The notes under the pieces: generated by a model
Databases searched by the model: none
What the model was told of the DNA's origin: nothing
The model's input: the letters and a program-made list of their open reading frames with translations, nothing else
Assembly: GCA_958447445.1 (NCBI GenBank)
Contig: CAUDAE010000034.1
Location: 1-14,795, forward strand
From: an uncultured Collinsella sp.
Lineage (GTDB): Bacteria > Actinomycetota > Coriobacteriia > Coriobacteriales > Coriobacteriaceae
Direction: 5' to 3'
DNA length: 14,795 nucleotides
Shown: positions 4,735 to 13,121 of the stretch, piece after piece
How the letters are laid out: every line of letters begins with the position of its first letter
Numbering within the stretch: the first letter of the stretch is position 1
Program-made: the position numbers and the translations under genes

Positions 4735-6081
4735 ATGATCGATCGCTATACCCGCCCGGAGATGGGACACATTTTCTCCCTCGAGAACAAGTACGCCATT
4801 TGGCAGGAGATCGAGGTTCTGGCCTGCGAGGCCCAGGCGGAGCTCGGCAAGATCGGTATTTCCAAAGACGAGGCCCAGTGGATCCGCGACCATGCCAACT
4901 TTGAGAAGGCGAAGGTCGATGAGATCGAGGAAGTCACGCGCCACGACGTCATTGCCTTCCTGACCAACATGAAGGAGTACATCGATGCCGATGTTCCCGA
5001 GGGCGACCCCAAGCCCAGCCGCTGGGTTCACTATGGCATGACCAGCTCCGATCTGGGCGACACGGCCCTGTGCTACCAGCTCACCCAGGCCTGCGACATA
5101 ATCATCGAGGACGTCAAGAAGCTCGGCGAGATTTGCAAGCGTCGCGCCTTTGAGGAGCGCAACACGCTCTGTGCCGGCCGCACTCATGGCATCCACGCCG
5201 AGCCGATGACCTTCGGCATGAAGTTTGGCTCTTGGGCCTGGGAGCTCAAGCGCGATCTGGACCGTCTTGAGGATGCCCGCAAGAACGTTGCCTTCGGTGC
5301 CATCTCGGGCGCTGTCGGCACGTACAGCTCCATCGAGCCGTTCGTCGAGGAGTATGTCTGCGAGCACCTGGGCCTGGTTCACGACCCGCTGTCCACGCAG
5401 GTTATCAGCCGCGACCATCACGCCTATCTCGCCGGCGTTCTCGCCACCACCGCAGCCACCTGCGAGCGCATCGCTACCGAGGTCCGCAATCTGCAGAAGA
5501 CTGATACGCTCGAGGCCGAGGAGCCGTTCCGTAAGGGTCAAAAGGGCAGCTCCGCCATGCCGCACAAGCGCAACCCCATCACCATGGAGAAGGTCTGCGG
5601 CCTGTCGCGCGTCGTGAAGGCCAACGCGCAGGTTGCCTTCGACAATGTCGCCCTGTGGCACGAGCGTGACATTTCGCACTCCTCTGCCGAGCGCGTCGCC
5701 CAGGCCGACAGCTTCATCGCCCTCGACCACATGTTCCAGTGCCTCATCCGCGTTATCGACGGCCTGCAGCTGTACCCTGCCCGCATGATGGCCAACCTCA
5801 ACAAGACACGCGGCCTCATCTTCTCCTCCAAGGTGCTGCTCGCCCTCGTCGATACGGGCATCACCCGCGAGGACGCGTACGCCATTGTGCAGGAGAACGC
5901 CATGGCAACCTGGCACGAGGTACAGGATTGTGTCTCCGGCCCCACCTTTAAGGAGCGTCTCGAGGCCGACCCGCGCTGCACCGTCAGCCAGGAGAAGCTC
6001 GACGAGATCTTTGATCCATGGGACTTCCTCACCCGTATCGACACGGTCTTTGATCGTCTGGAGCAGCTGAGCTTCGAGTAG
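4735..6081 (+). CDS. purB: Adenylosuccinate lyase (448 aa)
   Basis: This cytosolic enzyme of purine synthesis cleaves SAICAR to AICAR plus fumarate, and adenylosuccinate to AMP plus fumarate. Family marks are visible in order: the TSSDLGD substrate loop (about 103-109), GRTHGIHAEP (148-157) with a catalytic-type His at 151, and the fumarase/aspartase superfamily signature SSAMPHKRNPI (272-282), whose loop carries the catalytic Ser. Length is normal for the short bacterial class. The start at 4735 is supported by AAGGAG upstream; the open frame extends 22 codons further but into promoter sequence. It stands alone between the tRNA-Gly tail repeats and its own terminator-like hairpin, separated from purC by four genes. 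Confidence 0.97.
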   Translation: MIDRYTRPEMGHIFSLENKYAIWQEIEVLACEAQAELGKIGISKDEAQWIRDHANFEKAKVDEIEEVTRHDVIAFLTNMKEYIDADVPEGDPKPSRWVHYGMTSSDLGDTALCYQLTQACDIIIEDVKKLGEICKRRAFEERNTLCAGRTHGIHAEPMTFGMKFGSWAWELKRDLDRLEDARKNVAFGAISGAVGTYSSIEPFVEEYVCEHLGLVHDPLSTQVISRDHHAYLAGVLATTAATCERIATEVRNLQKTDTLEAEEPFRKGQKGSSAMPHKRNPITMEKVCGLSRVVKANAQVAFDNVALWHERDISHSSAERVAQADSFIALDHMFQCLIRVIDGLQLYPARMMANLNKTRGLIFSSKVLLALVDTGITREDAYAIVQENAMATWHEVQDCVSGPTFKERLEADPRCTVSQEKLDEIFDPWDFLTRIDTVFDRLEQLSFE

Positions 6082-6107
6082 GTTCGGGCATAACGTTAGC
6101 TTTTTAG

Positions 6108-6145
6108 GGCGCTTTGCTGGTAATGTGTGTTGCCGGCAAAGCGCC
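6108..6145 (+). terminator. Hairpin after purB
   Basis: GGCGCTTTGCTGG pairs with CCGGCAAAGCGCC (13 bp, one T-G pair) around a 12-base loop, 27 bases after the purB stop. No T run follows on the plus strand; a T run precedes it (6101-6105), so termination on this strand may be weak. Confidence 0.6.
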
Positions 6146-6148
6146 TCG

Positions 6149-6206
6149 TTGCATTTAGGGAAAGACGGGGATAATAGTCGTCTCGAATAACATTTCGAAT
6201 AACATT
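6149..6206 (+). promoter_or_regulatory. Candidate promoter with tandem 12-bp repeat upstream of the TSCPD gene
   Basis: TTGCAT (6149-6154) and TAATAG (6172-6177) are 17 bp apart. Directly downstream TCGAATAACATT is perfectly repeated in tandem (6183-6194 and 6195-6206), ending 15 bases before the start codon, a position suited to an operator or a leader element. The promoter is tentative; the repeat is certain. Confidence 0.5.
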
Positions 6207-6221
6207 CTGAGAGGGGATCGC

Positions 6222-6485
6222 ATGATTTCGTTTGATTACAAGCCTCAGGGCGTGTGTGCTCGCAATATTCACCTTGACCTTTCCGATGACGGCAACAAGG
6301 TGATAAGCGTTGAGTTTACCGGTGGCTGCGACGGCAATCTCAAGGCAATCTCCAAGCTGGTCGAGGGCGCTCCTGCCGATCGCGTAATCGAGGTTCTCGC
6401 CGGTAATACCTGCGGTATGAAAAAGACCTCTTGCGCCGATCAGCTTACGCGCGCCATCGAGGCCGCTCGCGCCGAGATCGCCTAA
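6222..6485 (+). CDS. TSCPD-domain protein, TIGR03905-like (87 aa)
   Basis: The 87-residue protein has four Cys residues in the arrangement of the small stand-alone TSCPD family: GVC at 12, GGCDGN at 35, NTCGMKK at 64 and TSC at 71. Related TSCPD domains occur at the C-terminus of some ribonucleotide reductases, where the cysteines are thought to bind metal or act in redox; the function of the free-standing form is unknown. GAGAGGGG lies five bases before ATG 6222. Its TAA overlaps the ATG of the next gene by one base (TAATG), so the two are co-translated. No signal peptide is seen, so it should be cytosolic. Confidence 0.88.
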   Translation: MISFDYKPQGVCARNIHLDLSDDGNKVISVEFTGGCDGNLKAISKLVEGAPADRVIEVLAGNTCGMKKTSCADQLTRAIEAARAEIA

Positions 6486-7696
6486 TGGGCATCGCTGATC
6501 ACATCAAGAACGGAATATCGCGTCGCGGCTTTGTATTCGGTGGGGCTGCCGCGGGCGCTGCCACGGTGCTTGCCGGTTGTTCGAAAAAAACGGGCACGAG
6601 TGATGATGCCGCTGGCGAGCCGCAGGTTATCAAGGACGATTCGAAGATTGTCTCGATCACTGATGAGTTCGAAGCTGTTGATATCGATCTTGAGCCCGCG
6701 GCCTCGTGGACGCTGCCGCTGGGCACGCTGCTGTACTATTGCGATGGCGACTACGCTGCCGCGATGATGGCGCCTGCCTCTGCCCTGCATGCCAATACGC
6801 TTGGTGTGCTCAACCTGGGCGATGGCTCGCTTACCACACTTATCGAGGATCCCATTGAGGGAACCGGTTATGCGTTTTACGACGTTCGCGCGGGTGATGG
6901 CGTGTTTGCGTGGGTCGAGATGAACTTTGCCAATGCGTCTTGGAAACTCTATGCGCAAAACCTTGCGGGCTCTTCCCTCACCGGCAACGCTGTCGAGCTC
7001 GACCGCGGTGGCGAAAACTACGATCCGCCGCTCTTCACAGCGTATGGGTCGTCGGTCATCTGGTATAAGATGCCTTCGTCCAGCGGCACCAAGACGAGCA
7101 ACGATTCGTACTGCTACCGTCAGTCGCCCAGTGAGTCCAAGCCTGAGACTATTTGGAAGTCAACGGGCCGTTTCGCATCCGCCCCGCGTGTGAGCGACGG
7201 CATCCTGACCATCTCGCCCCGCGTGCACAATGATGAGGGCGTCTATTACGGCATGACGGCGATCGACCTGACTGACGGCAACAACACGAAGCGAGCTCAG
7301 CTGGTGCTGCCTTCGTCGGTTTCGCCTTTTGAGGCCGTGTATATGGGCGACACCTTCGTGTTCTCCATTGAGGCGGCGTATAGCGGTGTGGGTGGCCTGG
7401 GCAATATGGGCACCTATATCGGTAACGAGGGTGGGCCGTACCTCTTCCTTTCGCGTGAGCCGCTCGCGTGCGCTGCGGGAAGGAAAAACAAATACCTGGT
7501 TAAAGTTCAGGCGTCGCATTTTTTGATTGACACTTCGGCCAAGACCTACGGCTCGCTTCTGTCGCCCGACCGAGCCTTGGAGTATGGCGATTATCCTGCT
7601 ACGGCGGGTAAATCGAACTCGTTCTTAACGTACGCAACGGTGCGTAACAGCCAGGGAATTCCCGAGACGGTTACCGCTCGCTTGTTCTCTCTTTAG
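6485..7696 (+). CDS. Tat-exported lipoprotein of unknown function (403 aa)
   Basis: The N-terminus carries SRRGFVFGGAAAGAATVLAG followed by Cys: twin arginines at 13-14, a hydrophobic Ala/Gly core, and a lipobox ending at C32. It is therefore predicted to be folded in the cytosol, exported by the Tat pathway and lipidated on the outer face of the membrane. The mature part (33-403) is rich in Trp, Tyr and Gly and shows recurring short beta-strand-like segments (for example GDGVFAWVEMNFANASWKLY), suggesting a beta-propeller, but no named family is recognised. ATG 6485 is chosen for the TAATG overlap with the TSCPD gene and because the signal begins there. It precedes a two-component system but is separated from it by 153 bases with a hairpin. 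Confidence 0.85.
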   Translation: MGIADHIKNGISRRGFVFGGAAAGAATVLAGCSKKTGTSDDAAGEPQVIKDDSKIVSITDEFEAVDIDLEPAASWTLPLGTLLYYCDGDYAAAMMAPASALHANTLGVLNLGDGSLTTLIEDPIEGTGYAFYDVRAGDGVFAWVEMNFANASWKLYAQNLAGSSLTGNAVELDRGGENYDPPLFTAYGSSVIWYKMPSSSGTKTSNDSYCYRQSPSESKPETIWKSTGRFASAPRVSDGILTISPRVHNDEGVYYGMTAIDLTDGNNTKRAQLVLPSSVSPFEAVYMGDTFVFSIEAAYSGVGGLGNMGTYIGNEGGPYLFLSREPLACAAGRKNKYLVKVQASHFLIDTSAKTYGSLLSPDRALEYGDYPATAGKSNSFLTYATVRNSQGIPETVTARLFSL

Positions 7697-7755
7697 TCTC
7701 CGAGGGGTTAAAAAGGGCTCGACAGGGGAATAAGCGCGTTGTGACTATGAGTACC

Positions 7756-7794
7756 GCCCGCCGAGCTATCGCACCCATGCGATACCCGGTGGGC
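7756..7794 (+). promoter_or_regulatory. Two-part hairpin in the gap before the response regulator
   Basis: GCCCGCCG (7756-7763) pairs with CGGTGGGC (7787-7794, one G-T pair), enclosing an inner stem TATCGC/GCGATA (7767-7772, 7779-7784) with a six-base loop. No T run follows. A possible -10, TAAAAT, lies at 7805-7810. It may end the lipoprotein transcript or be a regulatory structure at the next promoter; the sequence does not decide. Confidence 0.5.
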
Positions 7795-7849
7795 TCAGGT
7801 GCGTTAAAATGAGCTTGTTCTTAGCTAATTGAGACAGGGGGGCCGTGTT

Positions 7850-8572
7850 ATGGCTTCAGATGCAAAAAAGATTCTGCTGGTCGAGGATGAGAAGGCAATC
7901 CGTGACGCTGTCGCTGCCTATCTCGAGCGCGAGGGCTATTGGGTTGTGGGCGTGGGCGACGGCCAGTCCGCTATCGAAGAGTTCGAGAAGCATCAGTTCG
8001 ACCTGGTCGTGCTCGACCTCATGCTCCCCAAGATTCCCGGCGAGCGCGTTTGCCGCACCATTCGCGACACCTCGGATGTCCCCATCATTATGCTGACGGC
8101 CAAGGGCGAGATCGAGGACCGTATTATCGGCCTCGAGCTCGGTGCCGACGACTACCTGATCAAGCCGTTCTCGCCGCGCGAGCTTGTCGCGCGCGTACGC
8201 GCCTTGTTCCGCCGTGCCCACCAGGCCGATGAGCCGGCCGTCGAGGTGCTCGACTTTGGCGATTTGGTCATTGACATCTCGGGCCACAAGATTTTGGTTG
8301 AGGGCAAGGAAGTCGACCTGACGGCTTCCGAGTTCAAGCTGCTCACCACGCTCGCCCGTCACCCCGGCCGCGTCTACAACCGCATGGAGCTGGTCGAGAA
8401 GGTGCTCGGCTACGACTTTGAGGGTTACGAGCGCACCATCGACAGTCACGTGAAGAACCTTCGCGCCAAGCTGGGCGACGACCCCAAGAAGCCCAAGTGG
8501 CTCTACACCGTCCACGGTGTCGGCTACCGCTTCGAGGCTCCGACCAAGACCGATAAGTCGGACGAGAAATAA
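7850..8572 (+). CDS. OmpR/PhoB-family response regulator (240 aa)
   Basis: A two-domain transcription regulator. The receiver domain (about 5-120) has the acidic pair E12/D13, phosphoacceptor D56 in DLVVLDLMLP, T83 in MLTAKG and K105 in LIKPFSP, so all conserved phosphorylation residues are present. The winged-helix DNA-binding domain (about 135-235) shows the typical LTASEFKLL, LARHPGRV and TVHGVGYRF elements. ATG 7850 follows AGGGGGG by seven bases. The histidine kinase starts 12 bases after the stop, so the pair is one operon, and the kinase is the expected phosphodonor. The stimulus and targets are unknown. Confidence 0.95.
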   Translation: MASDAKKILLVEDEKAIRDAVAAYLEREGYWVVGVGDGQSAIEEFEKHQFDLVVLDLMLPKIPGERVCRTIRDTSDVPIIMLTAKGEIEDRIIGLELGADDYLIKPFSPRELVARVRALFRRAHQADEPAVEVLDFGDLVIDISGHKILVEGKEVDLTASEFKLLTTLARHPGRVYNRMELVEKVLGYDFEGYERTIDSHVKNLRAKLGDDPKKPKWLYTVHGVGYRFEAPTKTDKSDEK

Positions 8573-8584
8573 GGGAAATCACAT

Positions 8585-10150
8585 ATGACACCTGCGCGCT
8601 TTGAAATCGGGCAAAAGCATAAGCAGGAGAACGAGGCGGGTTCCAAGGCTAGTTGGAACACGCCTCGTTCCGATTCACGGCCGACGATGAGCTATCCCTC
8701 GCGCATGGCCCTGGCTTTTGCCCTGACATCGCTCATGACGGTATTGGTGCTGGTGGGCGTAGTCGCCGTTGTATGGGGCACGGTTTTTACGGATTACACG
8801 CGCTCCAATATTGTCGAAATCGCCAATTCCGCTGCCGATAAGTTGGCAACGTCATATGAGGAAAACGGTTCTTGGACTGCGGGCGAGCTGCGCACGGTCG
8901 CGACATCGAGTTTGGTGTCCGACGATCTGGGCATGCAGGTCGTCAATAAAAAGGGCGTCATCGTCTACGACGACTCGTGGCCCTCGGCAAGCGCTACTGC
9001 CGATGTGCGCGAAAATCAGGCGACGACCGACGATACGAGCGGAAAGAGTGCGTCGCACAGCCCAGTCCCGTCTGCTCCCACCGATTCCAATAGTGTTGCC
9101 AACGTTGAGATCGTGACGTCCTCCGGCGAGCACGTGGGTCAGGTCAAATTGTGGGCGGTTGGCTCCGATGCCCTGCTCACCAGGGCAGACTCAGCATTCA
9201 GAGAGAAGACCTTTAACGCCATGGCCCTTGCCGCGGTTGTGGCCGTCTGCATCTCGGTCGTTATCGGAGCGCTCGTGTCGCGCATGCTCACCAAGCCGAT
9301 TCATCGTATTACCAGCACCGCCAAGCAGATTCGCGATGGAGACCTGTCCGCTCGTACGGGCTTGCGCGGCGATGATGAGATCGATCAGCTGGGAGAGACC
9401 TTCGACGAGATGGCCACCTCACTCGAGAAGGACATGAAGCACGAGAAGCGCCTGACCTCTGATGTTGCCCACGAGCTGCGCACGCCGCTCATGGCCATGC
9501 TTGCGACGGTCGAGGCCATGCAAGACGGTGTGTATCCCACCGACGACGAACACCTGGAGACAGTCGCATCCGAGACACGTCGTCTGGCCCGTCTGGTGCA
9601 GCAGATGCTCGACCTGTCGCGCATGGAAAACAGCACCGCGCCGCTCAACCTGGAGCCGGTGGATATGGTGCCGTTTGTGCGTTCGATTGTGAATGGCCAG
9701 GAGCGCCTGTTTGCCGACCGCGACCTGCGCTTGCGCTTTGCAGATGAGACACAGGGCCACGATGACGTTGTCGAGGCGGATCCCGACATGATCACGCAAT
9801 GCGTCATCAACCTCTTGAGTAACGCCATGCGCTATACCCCCGAGGGGGGTTGGGTCGTGGTGTCGGTGCTCAGCGACCGCAAGCACGTCGATATCGCGGT
9901 TTCGGATACGGGCATCGGTATCGCCAAGGATGATTTGTCGCGCATCTTCGGTCGTTTTTGGCGTGCCGACGCCAGTCGCGCCCGCGAGGCGGGTGGCCTG
10001 GGCGTGGGCCTCGCCGTGACCAAGCAGATTGTCGAGCGTCATCACGGCTACATATCCGTGGAGTCGGAGCTTGGAAAGGGTACGACTTTTACGATTCATC
10101 TGCCTCGCGAGCACACGGCGGACGCGGCATCTACTACAATGGAGCACTAG
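8585..10150 (+). CDS. Membrane sensor histidine kinase (521 aa)
   Basis: Partner kinase of the preceding regulator. A polar N-terminal extension (1-38) is followed by TM1 (about 41-68), an extracellular sensor region (69-208), TM2 (about 211-234), HAMP (235-285), HisKA with H296 in DVAHELRTPL, and the ATPase domain with N-box N413 (NLLSNAMRYTP), DTGIGI (441-446), FGRFWR and the G2 box GGLGVGLA (470-477). All catalytic motifs are intact. The sensor region contains a Ser/Thr/Ala/Asp-rich, probably disordered stretch at about 132-172. ATG 8585 has AAGGGA about eight bases upstream. The tail ends HTADAASTTMEH and needs no partner domain. Confidence 0.94.
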   Translation: MTPARFEIGQKHKQENEAGSKASWNTPRSDSRPTMSYPSRMALAFALTSLMTVLVLVGVVAVVWGTVFTDYTRSNIVEIANSAADKLATSYEENGSWTAGELRTVATSSLVSDDLGMQVVNKKGVIVYDDSWPSASATADVRENQATTDDTSGKSASHSPVPSAPTDSNSVANVEIVTSSGEHVGQVKLWAVGSDALLTRADSAFREKTFNAMALAAVVAVCISVVIGALVSRMLTKPIHRITSTAKQIRDGDLSARTGLRGDDEIDQLGETFDEMATSLEKDMKHEKRLTSDVAHELRTPLMAMLATVEAMQDGVYPTDDEHLETVASETRRLARLVQQMLDLSRMENSTAPLNLEPVDMVPFVRSIVNGQERLFADRDLRLRFADETQGHDDVVEADPDMITQCVINLLSNAMRYTPEGGWVVVSVLSDRKHVDIAVSDTGIGIAKDDLSRIFGRFWRADASRAREAGGLGVGLAVTKQIVERHHGYISVESELGKGTTFTIHLPREHTADAASTTMEH

Positions 10151-10171
10151 CTTTTCGCTATTCGGTGAAGG

Positions 10172-10251
10172 AGGGGTTTCGTCCCTGCCGCTCCGAGTTT
10201 GCGAAAACGTGCGGGAAAGAACCCGCATTACTGTCGTATTTTGGTAAGGAG
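10172..10251 (+). promoter_or_regulatory. Leader of purC with two small hairpins and ribosome binding site
   Basis: Between the kinase stop and purC lie AGGGG/TCCCT with loop TTTCG (10172-10186) and TGCGGG/CCCGCA with loop AAAGAA (10210-10227), then AAGGAG (10246-10251). No known riboswitch is recognised and no clear promoter is seen, so purC may share a transcript with the kinase. Confidence 0.35.
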
Positions 10252-10259
10252 TGACTCAC

Positions 10260-11147
10260 GTGACAACGATGGAGCGTCGTCCGGATTCCCGTGGCAAGGT
10301 TCGTGATATCTATGATGCCGGTGAAAACCTGCTGATGGTCGCCACCGACCGCATTTCTGCGTTCGACTTTATTCTCCCCGACGAGATTCCGTTTAAGGGA
10401 GAGGTGCTCAACCGCATCTCGGCATTCTGGTTCGATAAGTTTGCCGACATCGTTCCCAATCACCTCGTCTCCATCGACCCGGCGGATTTCCCCGAGGAGT
10501 TTGCCGAGTATCGTGACTACCTCGCAGGCCGCGCCATGCTGGTCAAGAAGGCCCAGACGATTCCTGTCGAGTGCATCGTCCGCGGCTATCTGACCGGTTC
10601 GGGCAAGAAGACCTATGACGAGAACGGCACCGTCTGCGGCATTCAGCTGCCCGAGGGTCTGACCGAGGCCTCCAAGCTCCCCGAGCCGCTGTTCACGCCG
10701 TCCACGAAGGCCGAGATCGGCGACCACGACGAGAACATTTCGTTCGAGCGTTGCTGCGAGATCGTGGGTGAGGACATCGCCACGCAGATTCGCGACCTGT
10801 CCCTCAAGATCTACAAGGCCGCTGCCGAGTACGCCGCGACTCGAGGCATCATCATCGCCGACACCAAGTTCGAGTTCGGTGTCATCGATGGCAAGGTTAC
10901 GCTGATCGACGAGTGCCTCACGCCCGACTCCAGCCGTTTCTGGCCCGCCGCCAGCTACGAGGAGGGCAAGATTCAGCCTAGCTACGACAAACAATTCGTC
11001 CGCAATTGGCTCAAAGCCAACTGGGATATGACGGGGGAGACCCCGCACCTGCCCGCCGAGGTCATCGATGGCACGTCCGAGCGCTATCGCGAGGCCTTCC
11101 AGATCATCACGGGCTCCCAGTTCACAAGCATGAAGGAGAACGCATAA
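10260..11147 (+). CDS. purC: SAICAR synthase (295 aa)
   Basis: It joins CAIR and aspartate, using ATP, to form SAICAR in the purine pathway, two steps before the second purB reaction. Family motifs are clear: RGKVRDIYD near the N-terminus, ATDRISAFDFILPDEIPFKG, IPVECIVRGYLTGSGKKTY, IIADTKFEFG and LIDECLTPDSSRFWP. Its length, near 295, fits the longer PurC class. GTG 10260 is preferred because AAGGAG ends eight bases upstream; GTG 10251 lies within the binding site itself and ATG 10269 is a later option. The stop is followed immediately by the GTG of the next gene, so the two are co-translated. Confidence 0.96.
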   Translation: MTTMERRPDSRGKVRDIYDAGENLLMVATDRISAFDFILPDEIPFKGEVLNRISAFWFDKFADIVPNHLVSIDPADFPEEFAEYRDYLAGRAMLVKKAQTIPVECIVRGYLTGSGKKTYDENGTVCGIQLPEGLTEASKLPEPLFTPSTKAEIGDHDENISFERCCEIVGEDIATQIRDLSLKIYKAAAEYAATRGIIIADTKFEFGVIDGKVTLIDECLTPDSSRFWPAASYEEGKIQPSYDKQFVRNWLKANWDMTGETPHLPAEVIDGTSERYREAFQIITGSQFTSMKENA

Positions 11148-11723
11148 GTGAGTACCCGTAGCGCCACGAACAAGCGCACGCAATCCCACGAAGTTACCGG
11201 GGTTGCGCGCAAGTCCGCCGCATCTGCTAAACCCGCCCGCCAGGCAGCGAGCTCCGTTCGCGTCGTGCCGGCATCATCCAAGGCACGCCGCAAGGAGCTC
11301 GAGAAGGGCGAAAACCTGGAAGGTCTTTCCAAGGAGGAAAAGCGCGCCCGCAAGGCCAAACAGCGCGCCCGCGAGGATCGTATCTATACGGTGTCGAATA
11401 TCCTCCTTAAGCAGGATGAGGACTACACCAAGCGCCGCCGTATCTGGTGGGCCGTGCTCGCCATCGGCATGGTGCTCGTCGTGGCAATTTGGGCTTCGCT
11501 CTACTTCGCTCCCGGCGGCACGGTGTCCAGTCCTGTTCAGATGGTCGGCATCGTTTTGTCCTATGTCATCATCCTGGGTGACTTTATCTACGACTTCGTT
11601 CGTATTCGTCCCTTGCGCAACATGTACCGCGCGCAGGCCGAGGGCATGTCCGAGAACAAGCTCAACGCTCTTATCGAGCGCGCAGCTGCCGAGGAGGACA
11701 AGAAGGCCTCCAAGAAGAAGTAG
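11148..11723 (+). CDS. Small membrane protein with basic N-terminal domain (191 aa)
   Basis: Residues 1-50 are Ser/Ala/Arg-rich and probably disordered. Residues 45-100 form a highly charged Lys/Glu/Arg helix (KARRKELEKGENLEGLSKEE and onward). Two transmembrane helices follow (about 102-124, IWWAVLAIGMVLVVAIWASL, and about 131-152), then a charged C-terminus ending KKASKKK. Both ends should face the cytosol. No named family is recognised; the shape recalls conserved actinobacterial membrane proteins of unknown role. GTG 11148 directly follows the purC stop, with AAGGAG nine bases upstream inside purC, so expression is tied to purC. A strong terminator follows. Confidence 0.85.
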   Translation: MSTRSATNKRTQSHEVTGVARKSAASAKPARQAASSVRVVPASSKARRKELEKGENLEGLSKEEKRARKAKQRAREDRIYTVSNILLKQDEDYTKRRRIWWAVLAIGMVLVVAIWASLYFAPGGTVSSPVQMVGIVLSYVIILGDFIYDFVRIRPLRNMYRAQAEGMSENKLNALIERAAAEEDKKASKKK

Positions 11724-11753
11724 CGTTTGCATACATACTTATCGCTAAGATAT

Positions 11754-11784
11754 AAGGCGCGTCGTTTTTGCGGCGCGCCTTTTT
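11754..11784 (+). terminator. Rho-independent terminator after the purC operon
   Basis: AAGGCGCG pairs with CGCGCCTT and the stem continues with TCG/CGG (11 bp, one T-G pair) around TTTTTG, followed by a T run. It is placed between the membrane protein gene and the aminopeptidase gene. Confidence 0.92.
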
Positions 11785-11812
11785 ACTGTTCTATAGATAG
11801 ATGGAGTGGCAC

Positions 11813-13093
11813 ATGATTCGAGCTGCCCTGACGGTTGAAGAAGCTCTGGAGGGCATGAAGGCCCTGGAGCCCAAGATTAAAAACTACGCGCGTTTGGTTG
11901 TCCGCAAGGGCGTAGACGTCAAGCCCGGCGAGGAGGTTGTCGTTCAGTCTCCAGTCGAGTGCGCACCCTTTGCCCGCGTGGTGGTCGCGGAGGCTTATGC
12001 CGCCGGCGCTGGCCACGTGACGGTCATTTGGGCCGATGATGCCGTGACAAGGCTTGCGTACGAGCATGTCGATAAAAGCTATTTTGAGCAGACGCCCGAG
12101 TGGAAGCGCCTGCAGTTGGATTCCCTGGCCCAGGACGGTGCCTGCTTTATCTTTATCGAGGGTGCGGACCCTGCAGCTCTCAAGGGTATCGACCCCGCCA
12201 AGCCCGCCGCGGCTTCCAAGGCAAGGAACACGCAGTGCAAGGTCTTCCGCCGTGGACTGGACTACAACATCAACCCGTGGTGCATCGCCGGCGCGCCGGT
12301 CGTGGCTTGGGCGCGCGAGGTGTTCCCGGGAGACGCCGATGAGGTTGCAATCTATAAGCTGTGGAATGCAATTCTGCACACCGCTCGTGCCGATGGCCAG
12401 GACCCGGAGAGCGACTGGGAGCTTCATGACGCGGCGTTCGAAAAGAACTTGCGCTTCCTGAACGACAATCGTTTCGACTACCTGCATTACACCGCGGCAA
12501 ATGGAACCGATCTGACCATTGGCATGACGAAAGGTCACGAGTGGGCCGGCGGCAAGGGCGAGACGCCCGATGGGCACCCCTTCTTCCCCAACATTCCCAC
12601 CGAGGAAGTATTCACCTCGCCCGATCGCATGCGCGCTGACGGTATCGTGTACTCGGCCATGCCGCTCATCCACCACGGCAATAAAGTCGACGATTTTTGG
12701 ATTAAGTTCGAGGGCGGCCGCGTGGTGGACTACGACGCCCGCGTGGGCAAGGCAACGCTTGCGAGCATTATTGACACCGATGAAGGTGCCGCTCATCTGG
12801 GTGAGGTCGCGCTCATTTCCAAGAACACGCCGATCCGCGAAAGTGGCGTTCTGTTCTATGACACGCTCTATGACGAGAACGCCAGCTGCCACCTTGCGCT
12901 GGGCGTCGGCTTTCCCGAGTGCATCGAGGGCGGGTATGACATGTCCAAGGAGGAGCTCTTGGAGCATGGCGTTAACGTCTCGAGCACGCACGTCGATTTT
13001 ATGATCGGTACGGACGACATCGATATTACGGGCATTACGCCTGATGGACGTGAAGTTGTGATTTTCCAGAACGGCCAATGGAGTTGGGAATAG
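11813..13093 (+). CDS. M29-family metal-dependent aminopeptidase (426 aa)
   Basis: Cytosolic exopeptidase of the AmpS/PepS/aminopeptidase II type, which removes N-terminal residues from peptides using two metal ions. Expected ligands are visible: a Glu of PTEEVFTSPD (about 264-265), E331 in HLGEVALI, H360 in NASCHLALG, and H393 and D395 in SSTHVDF. The C-terminal segment GREVVIFQNGQWSWE also suits the family, and the length is normal. ATG 11813 is preferred because GGAG lies seven bases upstream; an in-frame ATG four codons earlier has no binding site. The gene has its own transcript space after a terminator, and the tRNA-Lys promoter overlaps its 3' end. Confidence 0.94.
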   Translation: MIRAALTVEEALEGMKALEPKIKNYARLVVRKGVDVKPGEEVVVQSPVECAPFARVVVAEAYAAGAGHVTVIWADDAVTRLAYEHVDKSYFEQTPEWKRLQLDSLAQDGACFIFIEGADPAALKGIDPAKPAAASKARNTQCKVFRRGLDYNINPWCIAGAPVVAWAREVFPGDADEVAIYKLWNAILHTARADGQDPESDWELHDAAFEKNLRFLNDNRFDYLHYTAANGTDLTIGMTKGHEWAGGKGETPDGHPFFPNIPTEEVFTSPDRMRADGIVYSAMPLIHHGNKVDDFWIKFEGGRVVDYDARVGKATLASIIDTDEGAAHLGEVALISKNTPIRESGVLFYDTLYDENASCHLALGVGFPECIEGGYDMSKEELLEHGVNVSSTHVDFMIGTDDIDITGITPDGREVVIFQNGQWSWE

Positions 13094-13112
13094 TCCCAGA
13101 CCGTGGTACAAT
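13084..13112 (+). promoter_or_regulatory. Promoter of tRNA-Lys
   Basis: TTGGGA (13084-13089) and TACAAT (13107-13112) are 17 bp apart, and transcription would begin a few bases before the tRNA at 13122. The -35 lies inside the last codons of the aminopeptidase gene. Confidence 0.65.
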
Positions 13113-13121
13113 GCCACCCGC

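Noticed and set aside
4339..5916. Long minus-strand open frame of 525 codons opposite purB
   Set aside because: It is the antisense shadow of purB, a common effect of GC-rich codons. It lacks recognisable domains and a ribosome binding site, and its 3' part crosses the repeat region.
10158..11189. Minus-strand open frame of 343 codons opposite purC
   Set aside because: Antisense shadow of purC, no domain or start signal.
11783..13117. Long minus-strand open frame opposite the M29 aminopeptidase
   Set aside because: Antisense shadow of a gene with clear metal ligands and a normal length; no family features.
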